Assembly: GCF_002117445.1 (NCBI RefSeq)
Contig: NZ_CP019937.1
Location: 931,501-995,500 of the forward strand
Origin: Ketogulonicigenium robustum
GTDB taxonomy: Bacteria > Pseudomonadota > Alphaproteobacteria > Rhodobacterales > Rhodobacteraceae
Reading direction: 5' to 3'
DNA: 64,000 nucleotides
Below the pieces are notes generated by a model. That model made no database searches. It was not told the DNA's origin and worked only from the letters and a program-made list of their open reading frames with translations. Each line of letters opens with the position of its first letter. Position 1 is the first letter of the stretch. Both the position numbers and the translations under genes were made by a program. Of this stretch, positions 11,104-21,083 are shown one piece after another.

Positions 11104-12591
11104 TCAGGCGGCTTCGGACTTCATCTTGAAGCCCTGTTCCAGCATATCGGCCGGTGCGACCGGATAATCGCCCGAGAAGCAGGCATCGCAGTAGCGCGGT
11201 TTCGCCGGATCGCGGCCGTTCAACTGCCCCACTGCGCGGTAGAGGCCGTCGAGCGAGATGAACTTCAGGCTGTCGACGCCGATCCATTCGCGCATTTCGT
11301 CTTCGTTCATCGTGGCGGCCAGCAGCTTGCCGCGTTCAGGCGTATCGACGCCGTAGAAGCAGGGCCATGCGGTGGGCGGGGATGCGATGCGGAAGTGGAC
11401 TTCCTTGGCGCCCGCCTCGAGGATCATTTCTTTGATCTTGCGCGACGTGGTGCCCCGCACGACCGAGTCGTCGACCAGAATGACGCGCTTGCCGCGCACC
11501 AGTGCGCGGTTGACGTTCAGCTTTAGGCGCACACCCATGTTACGGATCTGCTCGGACGGCTCGATAAAGGTGCGGCCCATGTATTGGTTGCGGATGATCC
11601 CCATGGCGTAGGGGATGCCCGATTCAAGCGAATAGCCGATGGCGGCAGGGGTGCCGCTGTCGGGGACGGGGCAGACGATGTCGGCGTCGACCGGTGCTTC
11701 CTTGGCCAGCTCGCGCCCGATGGCTTCGCGCGTTTCATAGACCGAACGACCGCCGATGATGCTGTCGGGGCGCGAGAAATAGACGTGTTCGAAGATGCAG
11801 AACCGCGAGGCGCGGGCGCGGAAGGGGAAGAAGCTTTCGACGCCCTTGTCTTCGGAAATCACTACCATTTCGCCGGGTTCAATCTCGCGCACGAAATCGG
11901 CGCCGATGATGTCCAGCGCGCAGGTTTCGGACGCCAGCGCCCAACCATCGCCAACCTTGCCCAGCACCAGCGGGCGCATGCCCAGCGGGTCGCGACAGCC
12001 CAGCAGCTTGGTGCGCGTCATGGCGACGACCGAAAACGCGCCTTCGCATTTGCGCAGCGCGTCTTCCATACGGTCGGGGATGGTGCGGCCCATGGAACGG
12101 GCCATCAGGTGGATGATACATTCCGAATCCGACGAGGATTGGAAGATCGAGCCGCGTTCCACCAGTTCGCGGCGCAGGGCCGCGGCATTGGTCAGGTTGC
12201 CATTGTGCGCGATGGCCGCGCCGCCCAGCGAAAATTCACCAAAGAACGGCTGCACGTCGCGGATGGCGGTTTGGCCTTTGTTGCCGGCGGTAGAATAGCG
12301 CACGTGGCCGATGCCGATGGTGCCGGGCAATTTTTCCATCACCTCGCGCGAGGTGAAGTTGTCGCGCACGTAGCCCATGCGGCGGTCGGACTGGAACCCG
12401 TTTTCGGGGCAGTAGGTGACAATCCCGCCTGCCTCTTGCCCGCGGTGTTGCAGCGCGTGCAGCCCGAGGGCTACAAAGTTTGCAGCGTTCGATACACCAA
12501 TCACCCCAAAGACGCCGCATTCTTCATGCAGCTTGTCATCATCAAAGGGGTGGGCGGGCGGCAGGCGACGGTCGGTCACTGGGTCGGTCAT
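11104..12591 (-). CDS. purF: Amidophosphoribosyltransferase
   Basis: The ATG at 12591 gives 495 residues, typical for PurF; a frame extending nine codons upstream is less likely. A short propeptide precedes EECGVFGVIG, whose Cys becomes the N-terminal glutaminase nucleophile after processing. The PRPP-binding loop VILVDDSVVRGTTSRKI lies near residue 356. The C-terminus has CDACFSGDYPV, conserved in this class. PurF makes phosphoribosylamine from PRPP and glutamine, the first committed step of purine synthesis. It is downstream of cvpA, a pairing seen in many bacteria, and radA is next upstream. Confidence 0.96.
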   Translation of the reverse strand: MTDPVTDRRLPPAHPFDDDKLHEECGVFGVIGVSNAANFVALGLHALQHRGQEAGGIVTYCPENGFQSDRRMGYVRDNFTSREVMEKLPGTIGIGHVRYSTAGNKGQTAIRDVQPFFGEFSLGGAAIAHNGNLTNAAALRRELVERGSIFQSSSDSECIIHLMARSMGRTIPDRMEDALRKCEGAFSVVAMTRTKLLGCRDPLGMRPLVLGKVGDGWALASETCALDIIGADFVREIEPGEMVVISEDKGVESFFPFRARASRFCIFEHVYFSRPDSIIGGRSVYETREAIGRELAKEAPVDADIVCPVPDSGTPAAIGYSLESGIPYAMGIIRNQYMGRTFIEPSEQIRNMGVRLKLNVNRALVRGKRVILVDDSVVRGTTSRKIKEMILEAGAKEVHFRIASPPTAWPCFYGVDTPERGKLLAATMNEDEMREWIGVDSLKFISLDGLYRAVGQLNGRDPAKPRYCDACFSGDYPVAPADMLEQGFKMKSEAA

Positions 12592-12706
12592 GGGGCGACT
12601 CCGAAATGCGGCTGGCATGCGCCCCCCATAACCCCCGGGGGGCGACTTGTCACGTAGCGTTCACACAACTTTCGCGGAAACGCCCGCCTAAATTTGTCGC
12701 AGCCGC

Positions 12707-13294
12707 TTATTGCGGCAGGCTGACGGGCGCGGTTTGCGCAGGGCCTGTGCAGGTGCTGATCAAGCTGGCGTATTGGTTGTTGATCCAATCCAGCGCGGCC
12801 GATGAATCGGTGCCGGTGAAGCGGTCGGTCACGCCCGCGAAGATCGAGGCGGCGCGGCTGTTGTCGACCATGGGGATGCCCTGCGCCGACAAGAACGTCT
12901 GGTAGACAAAGTAGGCGACGGCGACCAGCAAGATGCCCCGCAGCACGCCGAACAGGAACCCGAGGCCTTGGTCGATCCCGCCCAGAACCGAGCGGTGGAT
13001 CAGGCTGGAGAAAAGGGGCGAGAAGATTGCCGCGATCATCAGCACAATGGCAAAGATCAGTCCTGCGCCCGCGATGATCGACAATTCGCAGCTATCGGCG
13101 ATAAAATCGCCCACAACCGGCACCGACCGCATGATGGGCGCGGCTTGGCCTGCGAACATGAAGGCCAGAATGGCCGCGACCACCCAGCCGCCGATCGCCA
13201 TGGCTTCGCGGACAAGCCCGCGCGAATACGCCAGCAGTGCAGACAGAAGAATGACTGCTGCCACCACAGCGTCAATGATGGTAAAGCCTTCCAT
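12707..13294 (-). CDS. cvpA: CvpA family membrane protein
   Basis: A 195-residue protein with four hydrophobic segments: FTIIDAVVAAVILLSALLAY at the N-terminus, a second at about residues 32-50, a third at about 71-96, and a fourth around GFLFGVLRGILLVAVAYFVY. This matches CvpA, first named for colicin V production and now linked to envelope stress tolerance. It lies 115 bases before purF on the same strand, as in many genomes. It ends in a hydrophilic tail of about 40 residues. Confidence 0.9.
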   Translation of the reverse strand: MEGFTIIDAVVAAVILLSALLAYSRGLVREAMAIGGWVVAAILAFMFAGQAAPIMRSVPVVGDFIADSCELSIIAGAGLIFAIVLMIAAIFSPLFSSLIHRSVLGGIDQGLGFLFGVLRGILLVAVAYFVYQTFLSAQGIPMVDNSRAASIFAGVTDRFTGTDSSAALDWINNQYASLISTCTGPAQTAPVSLPQ

Positions 13295-13318
13295 ACCGTG
13301 CCGTCTCCGGTTGGGCCG

Positions 13319-14704
13319 TTAGCTGCGCTTGGGCGCGGGCTGGCCGAAATTGCTGTTCACGAAACCGGCCAGATCCTCGATCTGTTCCAGCGCGATCCCC
13401 TGCGCGCCGCTGCGTTTGGACAGCGGCGGCATGATTGCGGTGGTGAAACCAAGTTTTTGCGCCTCTTTCAACCTATTTTCGGCCTGCGTGACGGGGCGCA
13501 CCCCGCCAGAGAGGCTGATTTCGCCGAAAAAAACGGTTTGTTGACCCAGCGGGTGGCTTTCGCGCGCCGACATCAGCGCGGCAACAACGGCCAGATCGGC
13601 GGCAGGTTCGGTGATACGCATGCCGCCCGCGACGTTCAGGTAGACGTCCAATCCGGCAAAGCTGACGCCTGCGCGGGATTCCAGCACGGCCAGTAGCATC
13701 GACAGGCGGGCGCTGTCCCAGCCGACGACCGCGCGGCGCGACTGCCCTTGCGGCGCGGGCGAGACGAGGGCTTGGATTTCGCACAAAATGGGGCGCGTCC
13801 CCTCGATCCCGGCGAAGACGGCCGAGCCGGGGGTGGGTTTGCCGCGCTGCGACAAGAACAGGGCCGAGGGGTTCTTCACCTCGATCAGCCCGCCGCCGGT
13901 CATTTCGAACACGCCGATTTCGTCTGACGCGCCGAAGCGATTTTTCACCGCGCGCAAAATACGGAATTGGTGGCCGCGCTCGCCCTCGAAATACAGGACG
14001 GTGTCGACCATGTGTTCGACGACGCGGGGGCCCGCCAGCGCGCCTTCTTTGGTGACGTGGCCGACCATGATGGTCGAGATGCCGCGCCGCTTGGCCATGT
14101 TCACCAGTTCGTGCGCGCTGGCGCGGACTTGGCTGACCGAGCCGGGCGCGCTTTCGATAGTGTCGATCCAGACGGTCTGGATGGAGTCTATAATGGCCAG
14201 ATCGGGCTTTTCCGCCTCGAGTGTAGTTAGGATGTCGCGCAGGTTGGATTCGGATGCCAGCAGCACGGGGCTGTCGGTCAACCCCAGCCGCTGCGCGCGC
14301 ATTTGCACCTGCGCGGCCGATTCCTCGCCCGTGACATAGATGACCTTTAGCCCGTTGCGGGCAAAGCGCGCGGCAGCTTGCAGCAGCAGGGTCGATTTGC
14401 CGATCCCCGGATCGCCGCCCAGCAGCACGGCCGAAGCATGGACAAGACCGCCGCCCAGCACGCGGTCCAGCTCGGCCACGCCCGCCTCGGTCCGCGGGGG
14501 GGCGTCGGCCATGGATTTCAGGTCGGTCAGTTCAAGCTGTTTGCCGCGCCGCCCGCCCATGCCTTGTTTGGCAGGGCCCGATATCGACAGGCCGGTATCT
14601 TCGACGATGGTGTTCCATGCGCCGCAGGCGTCGCAGCGACCGGACCATTTGGCGCTAGCAGCACCGCAGGATGTACATTTGAAAGCGAGGGAATCTTTGG
14701 CCAT
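13319..14704 (-). CDS. radA: DNA repair protein RadA (branch-migration helicase)
   Basis: The ATG at 14704 (MAKDSLAFKCTSCG) gives 461 residues. The domain order is typical: an N-terminal zinc finger with CTSCG and, eleven residues on, CDACG; a RecA-like ATPase with Walker A GGDPGIGKSTLL near residue 96; the RadA-specific motif KNRFGASDEIGVFEM near residue 255; and a C-terminal Lon-protease-like domain. RadA processes recombination intermediates by extending D-loops. Despite being a repair gene it shows no GTTC-type LexA motif in its short upstream gap. Confidence 0.96.
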   Translation of the reverse strand: MAKDSLAFKCTSCGAASAKWSGRCDACGAWNTIVEDTGLSISGPAKQGMGGRRGKQLELTDLKSMADAPPRTEAGVAELDRVLGGGLVHASAVLLGGDPGIGKSTLLLQAAARFARNGLKVIYVTGEESAAQVQMRAQRLGLTDSPVLLASESNLRDILTTLEAEKPDLAIIDSIQTVWIDTIESAPGSVSQVRASAHELVNMAKRRGISTIMVGHVTKEGALAGPRVVEHMVDTVLYFEGERGHQFRILRAVKNRFGASDEIGVFEMTGGGLIEVKNPSALFLSQRGKPTPGSAVFAGIEGTRPILCEIQALVSPAPQGQSRRAVVGWDSARLSMLLAVLESRAGVSFAGLDVYLNVAGGMRITEPAADLAVVAALMSARESHPLGQQTVFFGEISLSGGVRPVTQAENRLKEAQKLGFTTAIMPPLSKRSGAQGIALEQIEDLAGFVNSNFGQPAPKRS

Positions 14705-14742
14705 GTTCACCTTTTGGCCTAGTTTCCCCCGCAATTCAACGC

Positions 14743-16137
14743 TTATTCAACGCCGTAGATCTTGCCCAAGATCCGCGCCCACGACCGGCTGCCTTTGTGG
14801 AAGGCCCGCAGATCGTATTTTTCGTTGGGCGAATGGATCTGGTCGTCCTCTAAGCCGAAACCGATCAGCATCGCGTCCATGCCGAGGTAGGTTTTGAAAT
14901 AGCCGGCAATGGGGATCGAGCCGCCAGCGCCAATAAAGGCGGCGGGGCGGGGCCATTCGTCGGTTAGCGCGGCGCGGGCCTGCTCGAACATGGGGTTTTC
15001 GGTCGACATCACGCTGGCGGGCGATGCGCCGTGGCCGTGGAATTCAACCTCGCAGTCAGCGGGCACCATGCTGCGGACGAGGGCGCGGAACGACTCGCGG
15101 ATGGCGTGCGGGTCTTGGGTGCCGACAAGGCGGAACGAGACCTTGGCCGAGGCTTCGGCGGGCAGGACGGTTTTGAAACCGTCGCCGGTGTAACCGCCGA
15201 GGATGCCGTTGAATTCGCAGGTCGGGCGCGCCCAAATTTGTTCCAGCACGCTGCGGCCTTGTTCGCCTGCGGGGATCGACAGCCCGACATCGCCCAAGAA
15301 GGCCTTGTCGTCAAAGCCGAGGTCTTCCCACTGGGCGCGCAGGGCGTTCGAGATTTCGGGCACGCCGTCATAAAAGCCCGGCACGGTGATGCGGCCGGTC
15401 TCGTCATGCAGGCTGGCCAGAATTTTGGTCAGCACACGGATGGGGTTCTGCGCCGCGCCGCCGAAATGCCCCGAGTGCAAGTCGCGGTCGGCAGCTTTGA
15501 TGGTGATTTCCTCGCCCAGCAGGCCGCGCAGTTGCGTGGTGATGGCAGGGGTGTCGGCGTTGAACATGCCGGTGTCGCAGATCAGCGCCATGTCGGCGCG
15601 CAGCTCGTCCGCATGCTCTTTCATGAACGGGACAAGCGACGGCGAGCCGGATTCTTCCTCACCCTCAAGGAAGATAGTGATGTTGCCGGGCAGGGCGCCG
15701 GTCACGGTTTTAAAGGCGCGACAGGCCTCGACAAAGGTCATCAGCTGGCCTTTGTCGTCGGCAGTGCCGCGGCCACGGATAACGGTGCCCTTGTCGGTTT
15801 CTTCCAGCGCGGGGTCAAAGGGCGGACGGTTCCACAGCGGCAGCGGGTCGACCGGCTGCACGTCGTAGTGGCCGTAGAACAGGATATGCGGGCCTTCGCC
15901 TTTGCTGTGCGCGACGACCATCGGGTGGCCGGGGGTGGGGCGCACGCTGGCGTCAAAGCCAAGGGCCGTCAGCTCGGTCACCAGCCAGTCGGCGGCGGTC
16001 GCAACATCGCCTGCATAGGCCGGATCGGTCGAGATCGAGGGGATGCGCAGAAGATCGAAAAGACGCTCGGTCGCGGCGGGCAGCGCGTTGTCGATTTCGG
16101 TCAGGATTTCGGACAGTTTGGGGGTTTCTAGCGACAA
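14743..16137 (-). CDS. M20-family dipeptidase/deacylase
   Basis: The most likely start is TTG at 16137, six bases after AGGAGA, giving 464 residues that begin MSLETPKLSEILTE; the open frame extends further upstream but without a comparable ribosome-binding site. Metal-binding motifs of peptidase family M20 are visible: FYGHYDVQP near residue 95, RGRGTADDKGQL near residue 130, and FLEGEEESGSPS near residue 165. An inserted dimerisation domain occupies the middle. Members hydrolyse dipeptides or N-acyl amino acids; the substrate here is not known. It is divergent from hemA and 38 bases upstream of the radA start. Confidence 0.9.
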   Translation of the reverse strand: MSLETPKLSEILTEIDNALPAATERLFDLLRIPSISTDPAYAGDVATAADWLVTELTALGFDASVRPTPGHPMVVAHSKGEGPHILFYGHYDVQPVDPLPLWNRPPFDPALEETDKGTVIRGRGTADDKGQLMTFVEACRAFKTVTGALPGNITIFLEGEEESGSPSLVPFMKEHADELRADMALICDTGMFNADTPAITTQLRGLLGEEITIKAADRDLHSGHFGGAAQNPIRVLTKILASLHDETGRITVPGFYDGVPEISNALRAQWEDLGFDDKAFLGDVGLSIPAGEQGRSVLEQIWARPTCEFNGILGGYTGDGFKTVLPAEASAKVSFRLVGTQDPHAIRESFRALVRSMVPADCEVEFHGHGASPASVMSTENPMFEQARAALTDEWPRPAAFIGAGGSIPIAGYFKTYLGMDAMLIGFGLEDDQIHSPNEKYDLRAFHKGSRSWARILGKIYGVE

Positions 16138-16381
16138 AGCGACTCTCCTCGGTCTGGGGATCTTGGGTTGCGGAAGACTTGCCCCGATCATGTCGCCATG
16201 TCGAGGCGGTGCGGGCCGATCACGATTCTTTTGACGTTTTTTCTGCAAAGCGCAGGAATTTTTACCCTCGTGGGGCTAATTTGGAACCATTCTTATCTTG
16301 TCGGCAGAGAATCTGGTTTATATGACGGACGGGACAGACCCGCCGCAGCGTGGTGGGCCCGGAGACTTGAAAGGCAAGCCA

Positions 16382-17605
16382 GTGGATTACGACGCCCAGC
16401 TAGATACAGCCCTCAACCGTCTTCACGCCGAGGGACGCTACCGCACTTTTATCGACCTTGCGCGCGAAAACGGTCAATTCCCCCATGCTGTATGGCACCA
16501 CCCCGACGGGTCGACCCGTCCGGTTACCGTCTGGTGCGGGAACGATTATCTGGGCATGGGGCAGCATCCTGCCGTTTTGTCCGCCATGCACGAGGCGCTG
16601 GACGCCGTCGGCGCAGGATCGGGCGGGACGCGGAATATTTCCGGCACCACCGTCTACCACAAGCAGTTGGAGGCCGAGCTGGCCGACCTGCATGGCGCTG
16701 AAGCCGCGCTGCTGTTCACATCGGCCTACAATGCGAATGACGGCACATTGTCGACGCTGCGGATCTTGTTCCCGGGGCTGATCATTTATTCGGACGCGCT
16801 GAACCACGCTTCGATGATCGAAGGGGTGCGCCGCTATAACGGTGAAAAGCGCATCTTCCGCCACAACGATGTCGCGCATCTGCGCGAGCTGTTGGCCGCC
16901 GATGATCCGGCTGCGCCCAAGCTGATCGCATTCGAATCCGTTTATTCGATGGATGGCGATTTTGGCCCCATAGCCGCGATTTGCGATCTGGCCGACGAAT
17001 TCGGCGCGCTGACATATTTGGACGAAGTGCATGCCGTTGGTATGTACGGCAAGCGCGGCGGCGGCGTGTCGGAACGCGACGGGCTGCAGCATCGCATCGA
17101 CATTTTTAACGGCACGCTGGGCAAGGCCTTTGGTGTGCACGGCGGGTATGTGGCCGGTTCGGCCAAGATGATGGATGCCGTGCGGTCTTACGCGCCAGGG
17201 TTCATCTTCTCGACCTCGCTGCCGCCGGTGGTGGTTGCGGGCGCGCTGGCGGCCGTGCGTCACCTGAAGGGCGACGAAGACATCCGCCGTCTGCACCAAG
17301 AGCGGGCGAGCGTGTTGAAAACGCGGCTGAAAATGCTGGGCCTGCCGGTAATCGACCATGGATCGCATATCGTTCCGGTGATCGTCGGCGACCCCAAGCA
17401 CACCAAGCTGATGTCGGACATGCTGCTGGAGCAGTATGGCATTTACGTGCAGCCCATCAATTTCCCCACCGTGCCCCGCGGGACCGAGCGTTTGCGCTTT
17501 ACCCCGTCGCCCGTGCACGGCCCCAAAGAGATGGACGCGTTGATCAAGGCCTTGGACAGCCTATGGTCGCATTGCGCGCTAAATCGTGCCGATATGGTGG
17601 GGTGA
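16382..17605 (+). CDS. hemA: 5-aminolevulinate synthase
   Basis: The GTG at 16382, behind AAAGG, gives 407 residues starting [15 protein letters not shown], which is the N-terminus of Rhodobacter-type HemA; the frame is open upstream but that part has no family similarity. Signatures include [15 protein letters not shown] near residue 47, [12 protein letters not shown] near residue 80, [13 protein letters not shown] near residue 180, [12 protein letters not shown] near residue 212, and the PLP lysine region [13 protein letters not shown] near residue 243. It condenses glycine and succinyl-CoA, the first step of tetrapyrrole synthesis in alphaproteobacteria (C4 pathway). The 245-base divergent gap to the dipeptidase gene probably holds its promoter. 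Confidence 0.97.
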   Translation: MDYDAQLDTALNRLHAEGRYRTFIDLARENGQFPHAVWHHPDGSTRPVTVWCGNDYLGMGQHPAVLSAMHEALDAVGAGSGGTRNISGTTVYHKQLEAELADLHGAEAALLFTSAYNANDGTLSTLRILFPGLIIYSDALNHASMIEGVRRYNGEKRIFRHNDVAHLRELLAADDPAAPKLIAFESVYSMDGDFGPIAAICDLADEFGALTYLDEVHAVGMYGKRGGGVSERDGLQHRIDIFNGTLGKAFGVHGGYVAGSAKMMDAVRSYAPGFIFSTSLPPVVVAGALAAVRHLKGDEDIRRLHQERASVLKTRLKMLGLPVIDHGSHIVPVIVGDPKHTKLMSDMLLEQYGIYVQPINFPTVPRGTERLRFTPSPVHGPKEMDALIKALDSLWSHCALNRADMVG

Positions 17606-17714
17606 AACCACAAGATGGGCTGTAAATTTCTATAGCCTGTGATATTTCCGCATAAGAGGCGGGGGATTTGTCGAATCAAACCTTCGCGACAACGGGCAGA
17701 AGCGGGACATCTGC

Positions 17715-18950
17715 ATGATCAGGCAGGCCTTTCGGCGCAAGAATGCGATCGAACAGGTCGTCGAAGCCAAAGGCTTCGACGATTTCGAGATGCGTCTGGG
17801 TGATCTTATGCGGGGCGAGCGTGCGACGATGGGCAAAAGCCTGCTCGACGTGCAACGCGAACTGAAGATCAAGGCTGCCTATATTGCCGCGATCGAAAAC
17901 TGTGATCCGTCCGTTTTTGATACGCCGGGGTTCATTGCGGGATATGTGCGGTCCTACGCGCGCTACCTGAATATGGACCCCGATGCGACCTTTGCGACAT
18001 TCTGCAAGGAAAGCGGGTTCCGCCCGACCGCCAGCATCGTTGGGGCCACCACGCAGCGCGAGGAAAGCCGCGCTGTGATTGCGCGCAACGATGGCAGCCG
18101 CGATATTTTCACCGCATCGCGCACGCCCTTCATTCCGGCGGGCGAACGGTTGTTTTCGGGGATCGAGCCGCGCGCTATCGGGTCGATCATGGTGCTGGCC
18201 GCGCTGGTCGCCGGCCTTGGCTATGGTGCATGGACTGTCATCCAAGAGGTGCAGCGCGTGCAGTTGGCCCCTGTGGAACAAGCGCCGCTGGTGGTGACCG
18301 ATGTTGATCCGCTGGCAGGCGGGGGGCGCCCGCAGGCTGTTGCGGCAGATCTGTCGCCCGTCGCCCCCACGAACGAGGCGCTGGCCCGCCTTTACCGGCC
18401 GCAGGCGCTGGATCTGCCGGTGCTGATCGCGCGCGACGGCCCGATTTCGGCGCTGACGCCCGACACTAGCGCGGCCTTCACCCGTATCGCGCAAGCGCAG
18501 ATTCAGGGCCCGAACCTGCCTAGCCGTGCCCCGTCCGAGGCTGCCGTGCAGCAGATTGCCGCGTCGGGTATTACCGATGCCGCGACCCCCAGCGTGCAAG
18601 TCACCGATGCGCCGCAGCCGCCGCTGCAGCTGGTTGCCGTGCGCCCGTCGTGGGTGCGCGTGAACGCTGCCGACGGCACCGTGTTGTTCGAAGGGATCAT
18701 GTCGGCCGGCCAGACCTATGCCGTGCCCGCGATGGCCGCTGCGCCGCGTGTGCGTGTGGGCGAATCCGGTGCGATGTATTTGGCGGTGAACGGCGTGCCC
18801 CACGGGCCGGTCGGCCGGTCGGGCGTTGTGACATCGAACATCGAATTGTCGGCAAATGCCGTGTCCGAGCGGTTTCAGATTGCCGATCTATCGCGCGACG
18901 ATGCCTTGGCCGAGGTGGTGCGCGTCGCCCAATTGGTCACTCCGCAATAA
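17715..18950 (+). CDS. rodZ: RodZ-like helix-turn-helix membrane protein
   Basis: A 411-residue protein with an N-terminal Xre-like helix-turn-helix domain (MGKSLLDVQRELKIKAAYIA near residue 38, then FDTPGFIAGYVRSYARYLNM), a single membrane span around residues 156-178 (IGSIMVLAALVAGLGYGAW), a long low-complexity periplasmic region, and a C-terminal beta-rich DUF4115 domain (WVRVNAADGTVLFEG near residue 313). This is the RodZ architecture; RodZ links the MreB cytoskeleton to the cell-wall elongation machinery. It sits between hemA and ispG, an order I recall from other Rhodobacterales. The first codons have no exact family match, so the start may be a little downstream. Confidence 0.87.
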   Translation: MIRQAFRRKNAIEQVVEAKGFDDFEMRLGDLMRGERATMGKSLLDVQRELKIKAAYIAAIENCDPSVFDTPGFIAGYVRSYARYLNMDPDATFATFCKESGFRPTASIVGATTQREESRAVIARNDGSRDIFTASRTPFIPAGERLFSGIEPRAIGSIMVLAALVAGLGYGAWTVIQEVQRVQLAPVEQAPLVVTDVDPLAGGGRPQAVAADLSPVAPTNEALARLYRPQALDLPVLIARDGPISALTPDTSAAFTRIAQAQIQGPNLPSRAPSEAAVQQIAASGITDAATPSVQVTDAPQPPLQLVAVRPSWVRVNAADGTVLFEGIMSAGQTYAVPAMAAAPRVRVGESGAMYLAVNGVPHGPVGRSGVVTSNIELSANAVSERFQIADLSRDDALAEVVRVAQLVTPQ

Positions 18951-19036
18951 TGCGTGAAACGGTCGCGGGTGGTTGAGCCTGCGGCCCAACGCGCCTAGAT
19001 TGGGGAAGGGCGCCTTCTGCGTCGATAGAGGATCCA

Positions 19037-20158
19037 ATGTCGCTGAATTCCATTCGTCCGTGGCGCGAAATTCAACGGCGCAAGTCGCGCCGTGTGATGG
19101 TGGGAAATGTGCCGGTTGGCGATGGTGCGCCGATTTCGGTGCAGACCATGACCAACACGCTGACCACCGATGTGCGCGGCACGCTGGACCAAATTATCCG
19201 CGCGGCGGATGCGGGGGCAGACATTGTGCGCGTCTCGGTGCCGGACGAGGATTCCTCGCGCGCGCTGAAAGAGATTTGCCGCGAAAGCCCTGTGCCGATC
19301 GTCGCCGACATCCATTTCCACTATAAACGCGGGATCGAGGCCGCCGAGGCGGGCGCGGCGTGTCTGCGCATCAACCCCGGCAATATCGGCAATGCCGATC
19401 GTGTGCGCGAGGTGATCAAGGCGGCGCGCGATCATAACTGTTCCATGCGGATCGGGGTGAACGGCGGCTCGCTCGAGCGGCACTTGCTGGAAAAGTATGG
19501 CGAGCCTTGCCCCGATGCGATGCTGGAAAGCGCGCTGGATCATATCAAGATACTGGAAGACAACGACTTTCTGAACTTCAAGATTTCGGTCAAGGCGTCG
19601 GATGTGTTTCTGTCGGCTGCGGCCTACCAGCTGCTGGCGGATGCCACCGAGGCGCCCATCCACTTGGGAATTACCGAGGCGGGCGGGCTGATGTCGGGGA
19701 CGATCAAGTCTGCGATCGGGTTGGGCAATCTGCTGTGGATGGGGATCGGCGATACGATCCGCGTCAGCCTCTCGGCCGATCCGGTCGAGGAGGTGAAGGT
19801 CGGCTACGATATTCTGAAGTCGCTGGGTCTGCGCCACCGCGGCGTCAATATCATTTCCTGCCCCAGCTGCGCGCGGCAGGGATTCGACGTGATCAAGACG
19901 GTCGAGATTTTGGAGCGGCGGCTAGAGCATATCAAGACGCCGATGAGCCTCTCGATCATCGGTTGCGTCGTGAATGGCCCGGGCGAGGCGTTGATGACTG
20001 ATGTGGGTTGGACCGGCGGCGGGAACGGGAACGGTATGGTCTATTTGGCCGGCCGCCAGTCGCACCGCATGTCGAACGAACAGATGATCGACCACATTGT
20101 CGAGCAGGTCGAAGAAAAGGCCGCCCAGCTGGACGCTGCCAGCAAGGCGGCCGAGTAA
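19037..20158 (+). CDS. ispG: 4-hydroxy-3-methylbut-2-en-1-yl diphosphate synthase
   Basis: A 373-residue protein with the GcpE/IspG signatures: [20 protein letters not shown] near residue 16, the [15 protein letters not shown] segment near residue 94, and the [4Fe-4S] ligands in [18 protein letters not shown] and [13 protein letters not shown]. It carries out the penultimate step of the methylerythritol phosphate pathway, turning MEcPP into HMBPP. Another MEP-pathway gene (dxr) is also in this window. Its stop abuts the stop of the convergent thioredoxin-like gene with no gap. Confidence 0.96.
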   Translation: MSLNSIRPWREIQRRKSRRVMVGNVPVGDGAPISVQTMTNTLTTDVRGTLDQIIRAADAGADIVRVSVPDEDSSRALKEICRESPVPIVADIHFHYKRGIEAAEAGAACLRINPGNIGNADRVREVIKAARDHNCSMRIGVNGGSLERHLLEKYGEPCPDAMLESALDHIKILEDNDFLNFKISVKASDVFLSAAAYQLLADATEAPIHLGITEAGGLMSGTIKSAIGLGNLLWMGIGDTIRVSLSADPVEEVKVGYDILKSLGLRHRGVNIISCPSCARQGFDVIKTVEILERRLEHIKTPMSLSIIGCVVNGPGEALMTDVGWTGGGNGNGMVYLAGRQSHRMSNEQMIDHIVEQVEEKAAQLDAASKAAE

Positions 20159-20920
20159 TTAGCCTTCGGCGCGCAGCGCGGCAACGCGGGCGCGCATGCT
20201 GTCGAGCGGTTCATACCCGCGCTGCATGGTGCCGTTCAGGATGAACGTGGGCGTGCCGCTGATTTGCAGTTGCCGCGCCAGATCGTGGTTGCGTCCGATC
20301 ATATCCGACACTTCAAAGCTTTGGGCGCGGGTGGCGATGGATGCGCCGTCAAAGCCCAGCGTATTGGCCAGATCGACCAGCGTTTCGGGAGTCGCATCGG
20401 CACGCATGGTAATTAGCGCATCGTGTAGGGTTTTGTAGGCATCATCGCCGTAGATCAGCTTGGCGGCGATGGCGAATTGCGACGACAGGGTCGAGCCCTC
20501 GGTCAGGATCGGGTATTCCTTAACGATCAGGCGGATATTGCCGTCGCTGGCAACCAGTTCCTCGACCTCCGAGAAGGCCTGACGGCAGTAGCCGCAGCGG
20601 TAATCCATGAATTCGACGATGGTCACATCGCCCTCGGGGTTGCCGCCGACCCACGAATAGCCGTCATCAAACAGCTGGTCTTCCAGCGAGGCGATCATTT
20701 GCGTGTCGCGGTCGCTTTGGGCTGCATATTCCTTGTCGCGCAGGGCTTGCACGGCCTCCATCACTACTTCGGGGTGGGACAGCAGATAGTCGCGGATGGC
20801 GATGCCGAATGCGGTCTTTTCACTGTCGGTCATCGCTGCCGGGTCAAAGGCCATGGCGGGCTGCGACAATCCGGCCAGCAGGGCCAGCGTTGCGGGTAGG
20901 GCCAGTAGGGGCTTGCGCAT
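20159..20920 (-). CDS. DsbA-family periplasmic thiol oxidoreductase
   Basis: The ATG at 20920 gives 253 residues starting with a signal peptide (MRKPLLALPATLALLAGLSQ, cleavage after PAMA). A helical segment of about 70 residues precedes a thioredoxin fold with the active site MDYRCGYCRQAF near residue 107; the cis-Pro loop is SGTPTFILNG near residue 224. The DUF2026-like N-terminal helices followed by a DsbA/DsbG domain match Com1-like or ScsC-like periplasmic disulfide proteins. It probably forms or rearranges disulfide bonds. It is divergent from the downstream aminotransferase, with about 160 bases between. Confidence 0.88.
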   Translation of the reverse strand: MRKPLLALPATLALLAGLSQPAMAFDPAAMTDSEKTAFGIAIRDYLLSHPEVVMEAVQALRDKEYAAQSDRDTQMIASLEDQLFDDGYSWVGGNPEGDVTIVEFMDYRCGYCRQAFSEVEELVASDGNIRLIVKEYPILTEGSTLSSQFAIAAKLIYGDDAYKTLHDALITMRADATPETLVDLANTLGFDGASIATRAQSFEVSDMIGRNHDLARQLQISGTPTFILNGTMQRGYEPLDSMRARVAALRAEG

Positions 20921-21083
20921 AAAGGTTCCGTCCTGTTCGTTTTGCGCCATTGTTCACAGCCAGCCGCGAAAGCCAAGCCGCCTTTCACCGCCGCGCGATC
21001 ACATCTTTGGCGCGGCGCGCGCTCTGGCCTGAGGCGGGCGGATGTGCCAGAAAGGCGCCACAAGACCCAAGCCGGAGGCCGAG